Source: Liolophura sinensis (lineage: Eukaryota; Mollusca; Polyplacophora; Chitonida; Chitonidae). From it: DNA of 47,809 nt. The position numbers and the translations under genes are program-made. Shown here one piece after another: positions 27,101 through 33,100 of the stretch (position 1 is its first letter; each line of letters begins with the position of its first letter). The notes under the pieces were generated by a model that saw only the letters and a program-made list of their open reading frames with translations, ran no database searches and was not told the DNA's origin. The stretch is taken from NCBI RefSeq assembly GCF_032854445.1, contig NC_088295.1:69299249-69347057 (forward strand), in the 5' to 3' direction.

Positions 27101-30100
27101 ATCATGAGCTGGGCTTGAAACGAACCGCATTGGTGACAGGCTATTGCGCCGCGCTAGCCACCTCGGTCACAGAGGCTTCCCGAATTACTCATATTTAGAT
27201 TTGAAAACTTTTGGAGGCTGTAACCTTCATCTCTTGTCATCTACCATGCACTGTTTCTTTCTTATTTGCCTGCAAGTCAAATAGAAACACTATAGGATTT
27301 AAAAACCTTCCTCAGTGTTTACACTTTCATGAATTGAGCAGACTTTTTACCAAGCATACTTACCCATGTCTATCATTTTGCACAGGTTCCCAGCCAAGTC
27401 TTCTTTATGTCTTCATCTGGAAGTGCAGAAAAAAGCCCCAGTAATTCAAAACATGGAATGGATTAATTTCAACGCTGCTGTGGACGTGATGTTTGCTGAG
27501 TCAGATTTGGCTCAGGTATGGGCAAATATAGTTAGTCTCAAGCATATGGTAAAAACACAACGTTGCTGGCAAATAAAATCTTCTTGTGTGTAGCCTGTGT
27601 AGCCGAAAAGCAGGAAAATTCCTTCACGCCATTAAATTAACACTACATGTAAAGTGCAAATGGTGTGCATAATTTTTGCATGAAGTGAATATACATTGCA
27701 CTACTACCACTATTTGGTTTGCTACTTTTGTTTTTTCATGCACAAAACTTTCTTTAGAAGCCAAACTTACTTAAGAGGAATCGTTGAAATGTATTTATTT
27801 ATTTATTTGATTAGTGTTTACGCCGTACTAAAGAATATTTCACTTATACGACGGCGGCCAGCATTATGGTGGGTGGAAACCGGGCAGAGTCCCGGAGGAA
27901 ACCCACGACCATCCACAGGTTGCTTTCAGACCTTCTCACTTATAGCTGGAGAGGAAGCCAGCATGAGCTGGACTTGAACTCACAGCGACCGCATTGGTGA
28001 GAGGCTCCTGCGCTAACCAATTGGGCCACAGAGGCCCCGGAATCATTTAAAAAAGAAAACACAGCATTGTAATAGTTTTGGATATCCATTTAGTAAGCTA
28101 TTTACTTATTGTCCTCAAGACAATCAGACGCTAATTTCCATTTTTATTTTGACGAACACGACAGATTACAATACCCTTGTTTATCCAAGCGAACAGTATG
28201 GTAGTTGGCTTTGGAGATGGTCTGTCTGTTTCACTTCCGGCCCGGCTGCTGTCAGCTTCCCATCATTTGAAGCTTCATCGTCATGGCGTTGACGGAGACG
28301 GCTTTGCTGCTGTTGGGGGTGAGATATGCCACCTAGCAGCTTGGTTGGGCGATTCTTTACGCGTTTCCAATTTATATACATCTATCTAAGAGTAAATCAT
28401 AAATACTTTTCTCTCGCCTGAAATATATATCTCAATTTCTGAAAAGAATTTTATACCATTTGATGAGAAAAATTATGTGAACACAATGTCTTACCGATAA
28501 GATACTAATTGCTCCCAGTCTTTCTTCATGGTCTTAGTGCTCTTTCATTAATGAATTTTAAGAACCAAATGCCCTGTAAATGACACCTCTTTCTATTCTT
28601 GTGGCATAGTTGAGCAAAGGAGAAGTATGTGTGACGAGGACTCCAACCCAGTCGGATTGTTTTTCAAGGTGAAACCGGTCGGTCACTTTCTGGTCAAGCA
28701 GCCAGTGTTCGGAGACATCGAGTTCATGTCCTACCTGTCCAACTTTTACTTTGCCTTTAACAGGATGAATAATTTCAAAACGATGGGAAGTTATCACTTT
28801 GATGAGATATATAACGAATTTAAAAATTTATCAAATACTCTATCGCTTTACATCCAATCGGAAGTCTCAGAATCTGAAATGAAGTCACTTCCGGAAGTTG
28901 AACTAATCGCCACAAAAGTTGGAGACATGGCAGTTGCAATTACAGAAAGGCAAAACGAAAATGTCTCCAGTCTGATTCTAGATTCGGTTCTGGATGCTAC
29001 TATAATTACCCATTTAGCCGACATTACCAGAAAGATTGACGATGTGGACCAAAAGCTATCTCTGTCATTCATGACATTTTTCACCGAACGCCTGCAGCAC
29101 ATTAGAGAAAAGCTGGGTGAACTTCAGCTGTTGGCAATAACACTGAGCGAGAGCATTGCCTTGTCCATCACTCCCCATCTTCAAGGGCCTAACTCTTGGG
29201 GTTTGAAGGCGGTCATGTCTCTTCACCTAGCTGGAAAGGTCCTGAAGCTTCATGGGGCCTTTCACTATACAGGTGATGTAGGCAGCTGTTTGTGTGAGCG
29301 GAAGTCGAACAGCCTCTCCGGAAGCGACCCCGCGGTCTGTATCAACGGAACTATAGTGGACGTTCAGACAAAATCAGGGGTCAGTGAATGGCACAAGAGG
29401 CTTTGGAAGTATGTGGAAATGGAAACAGATAATCGATTAACTGCTGTCCTCAGTAAAGAAACTGACGAATTTTCCGTCGAAGTTGGGGTTACGTTTTTAG
29501 CTTTGGGCGTGCATCCTTCTTCTCGTCTGGTCGTGAACAAATCTGACATTTTATTGGAATCCAATGCGAAGCTGTTCGGAATGTTCCCAGTGCACCTTTC
29601 AGCCAGTCTTCCCGCCCTGCCAAGGAAACCCGACGATGAATGGTCTCTCCGTGTGACAGGAGAATTCACTCAGCCAGGTGAAAGGTCGTTTTCTCTAGAG
29701 TTCGATAGTGCATTGCAGAAGTATGCCAGCAAACTGGCAATGTCTGCTGTTCAAAGGGTCCAAGACACGGCGGACAGAATTATGTACGCAGAGCAAAGCC
29801 TACATCAAGCAAAACTCGATCTTCAGAATCATGGCAATGAACTCAGTAAATTAAAGGAAGATTATCGTGAAACTGTGAAAGCATTGGAGGCTGCAAAACA
29901 GGCTGTAGTTACAGCAACGGATTTCGTTGGAGAGGAGTTACAACAGCTTAATTCCATTTGTATGAATACTGGGTGCAAAAACATCTGTGTACAAGGCTCT
30001 GCTTTAAGGATATGTGACATCCGAGACAAGCATCTGAAGATGCCATGTGTACCTTACTCGAACTGTGCCATCAGAATACCAGATTTTACCTGCCTTCTAG

Positions 30101-33100
30101 CATCACTTGGCTGTCACGAAGTCAGATTACTGGCTTACAATCGATCAAAAACAGCATTTGATCGAGTTGCATCGTATGAAGACACAACCTGGCAGTCGAT
30201 TCAGCTTACCCACACCGAGGATCTCCTGCGCCAGAAGCTTGAACATTTGAAGGTGAAATATAATGCTACAAATTTGGTGGTTGAAACCCTAGAGAAAAAG
30301 GTCTATGAGATGAAGACTAATCTAAAATATTTGCGAGCTGAAGTTGGCTCCAGATTATATATACACGAGGTTGCCGTTAAATATGGGTATTCCGCCATTT
30401 TTAATGTAACAAACTGTGGTTTCCAGGTGGATATAGTGAGTGAAACCTCTGAGGACGTGGTCGTCACCTGTGCTATTAATCCCCTTCTTAGCGGATGGCG
30501 GCGTATCACTATTCAGGTAGACTTTAAAAACATAGTTCCACATCTGTGGAAAATTTCTAAAAAGTTTATCACCACTCTTTTGGAAGTAATACAAAACGGC
30601 GATTTAAATGACGCTGACACCGCTGCAAGAATCGGTAAAGGATTAACTGAGGATAATTTAAAAATATCAACAGACGTCACATCATGGATTGGTGAATGCC
30701 AGGAAATACAGAGAGCCAACAGTTTCGTCCTTGACAGCGTCACGATTCTCCAAAACACAACCAGCTACATACAGAAAAACATTATGTTTCAGAGGTACAT
30801 ACATACGTTTTTTACCCAACTGTCTGTATCTAAGAAGGAAAGTGGGATTGACTTGGCAATTCTAACCGAAAAATATGGAATCGGAGGCAGCAAATTATCA
30901 GCTTTCTTAGCAAAAATAAATCCTCTTGTAAACCATCATTTCGTGAAGATTTACTACAGTGCTAAAGACTTGATGCAAACCGAATTAGAAGATGTTTACT
31001 ACACATTAAATATGACACTGATTGAGCAATGGGAAAACAGGTTCATGGAAGATAACGTGGAGTTTCAAGGTTGCTTTCATTTAGAAGACTGTGTAAAGTG
31101 GGTTACATTACCTGTCAATCAGTTATTGGATTCAATCAGCCATTTATCGATGGACCAAACCAAAAGAGATTTGACAAATCTAACTGACTTGTTCCAAGAA
31201 ATTTTTCTGACCACACTTACCATAGAAAATTTGAGTAAGAAATTGAACAATGTCATTGGTATAGTGTCGAGAAATCCGTTGGAAAAGATATTTTGTGAGA
31301 TTTCCGTGCCGTCATTTGCACCTATGGATGAGATCTCGGTGATGCTTGGAGAACCAGTGCAGATGTCTTGTCTCCTGGAAGTCGAGACTGAAGTGAACAT
31401 TGTTTGGTGGAAAAAAGGCTTGATTACCCCAATCGCACTGGCCAGTAATTACTTGAATTTGACCAACGCCTGGTACAATAACGAGGGGACGTATGAATGC
31501 AGCGTTTCAAATGCTTTGAATGTTAGGGTCGGCCCTTCTCAGAGTGTGGTTCTTGTGAGCCCACCAAAGATCTCCATGGCCACGAAAATCGTTAGGTGTA
31601 TTGAAGGAGATGCAGAGCAATTGGTGTGTCAAGCCACTGGGCTTCCTGAGCCCGATTATCACTGGACGACAAATGCGAAGTCCCATCCAAACCTCTCGGG
31701 CAGATTCCTGAAGTTCCGGCCGGTGACCGCTGATTCACGTGGAATGTACATGTGCCACGCTGAGAATCCTCACGGATCTGATACCTCCCATGAGACCTTC
31801 TTGGACGTGAAGGTTGGCCAACCCATCTGCCCTCATCTAACCTTATGGACTAGCTTCATCGCCAACGAGCAGACACAGGACCTACACGATGCAGGCGATG
31901 CCGGGTTTAGACAAAATCTCCTGTCAACGTTGACTGATTTGCTCGAGAAACAAACCTCAAACTTGACGAAAGTAGAAGGGTTTGTTGTTGATGAAGATTT
32001 GATGGACATAAAGCTATCACTGCGCCCCTATTCCTGTGACACAGCGCCGATGTGTTCATCCTCAGAATGCTCAGCTTGGTACGAGGATCTGCGGGCCGTC
32101 CTTGAACACCATGCAGAGAAACTCAGGCCAATTATGCGAGACAGCTTGGCACTATTTACATCTGACAAGAAGTATTTCTTCAACTCTGCTTATGTGGCTG
32201 TTCTGGATACCGTGGCCCTGTGTCCTACTGGATATAAAAAACACTCGGAATTTGTATGTGGTCAGTATATTTATTTATTTGATTGATGTTTTACGCCGTG
32301 TGGTCAGTATAATGACAATTCATTGTATAAACATCACGAATGGCATCTCAGATGAGTCGCTAACACAATACCATGTCCCAAACATCTGTCACAAAGAGAG
32401 AGGCCTGAGGGCTATTTGAGAGATCCATTAGAATGAATGAATGATTATGGTTTAAGGCCACTTTGGCAATAATGCAGTCATATCTTTGCGAGAGAAACAT
32501 CCATTTGATATTTTAATATATTTAAAACAATCCTTAATAAAAGTTTGCCATGATGAATTTCTAAAGCTGTCATCAACCGTTGGGTCTAATCTATAGGTCT
32601 TAGCAGAATGAATTACGTATTTGTGAGTATCTTACGTCGCAGTGCTACGTATGGTCAACCAAAACAGGGGAAAGATGTTTACCATATTGCAATCTACATT
32701 TGTCGTAATGGAGAAAAAATCAGTGCGAAAATTACCGAATACTTGGGCTAAATCGGACATACAACAAACTATTTATCTTACTGATAAGATACAATTATAA
32801 GAGCCTTTAATGAAATAAAACTTACAGTCATTACTATGAAATTTTTGAAACTATTCTCACTCGCCTTCACAATGCTTTAGTATGGTTATATTTCAAAAAT
32901 GAATAATATGGGCAGACAACACCAGTACCAACTAAATGAACTAACAAAATGTTTTCGTTTGAACTGAAATTATTTTGTGAAGCGATATGTGATCTTTTCT
33001 TTTTGCAGTGGATGAGGAAAAGTCCAGCCCGATTGGCCCCCCAACAAATCTCACGTACAGTGTGATCGAAGACAAAGCCGCACTGGATTGGGTTCCTCCT

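Noticed and set aside
25532-32260. Separate gene starting at the Met of exon 46 (28627)
   Set aside because: The phase of exons 44, 45 and 46 is continuous, there is a proper acceptor before 28610, and no signal peptide follows the Met although the content is extracellular.
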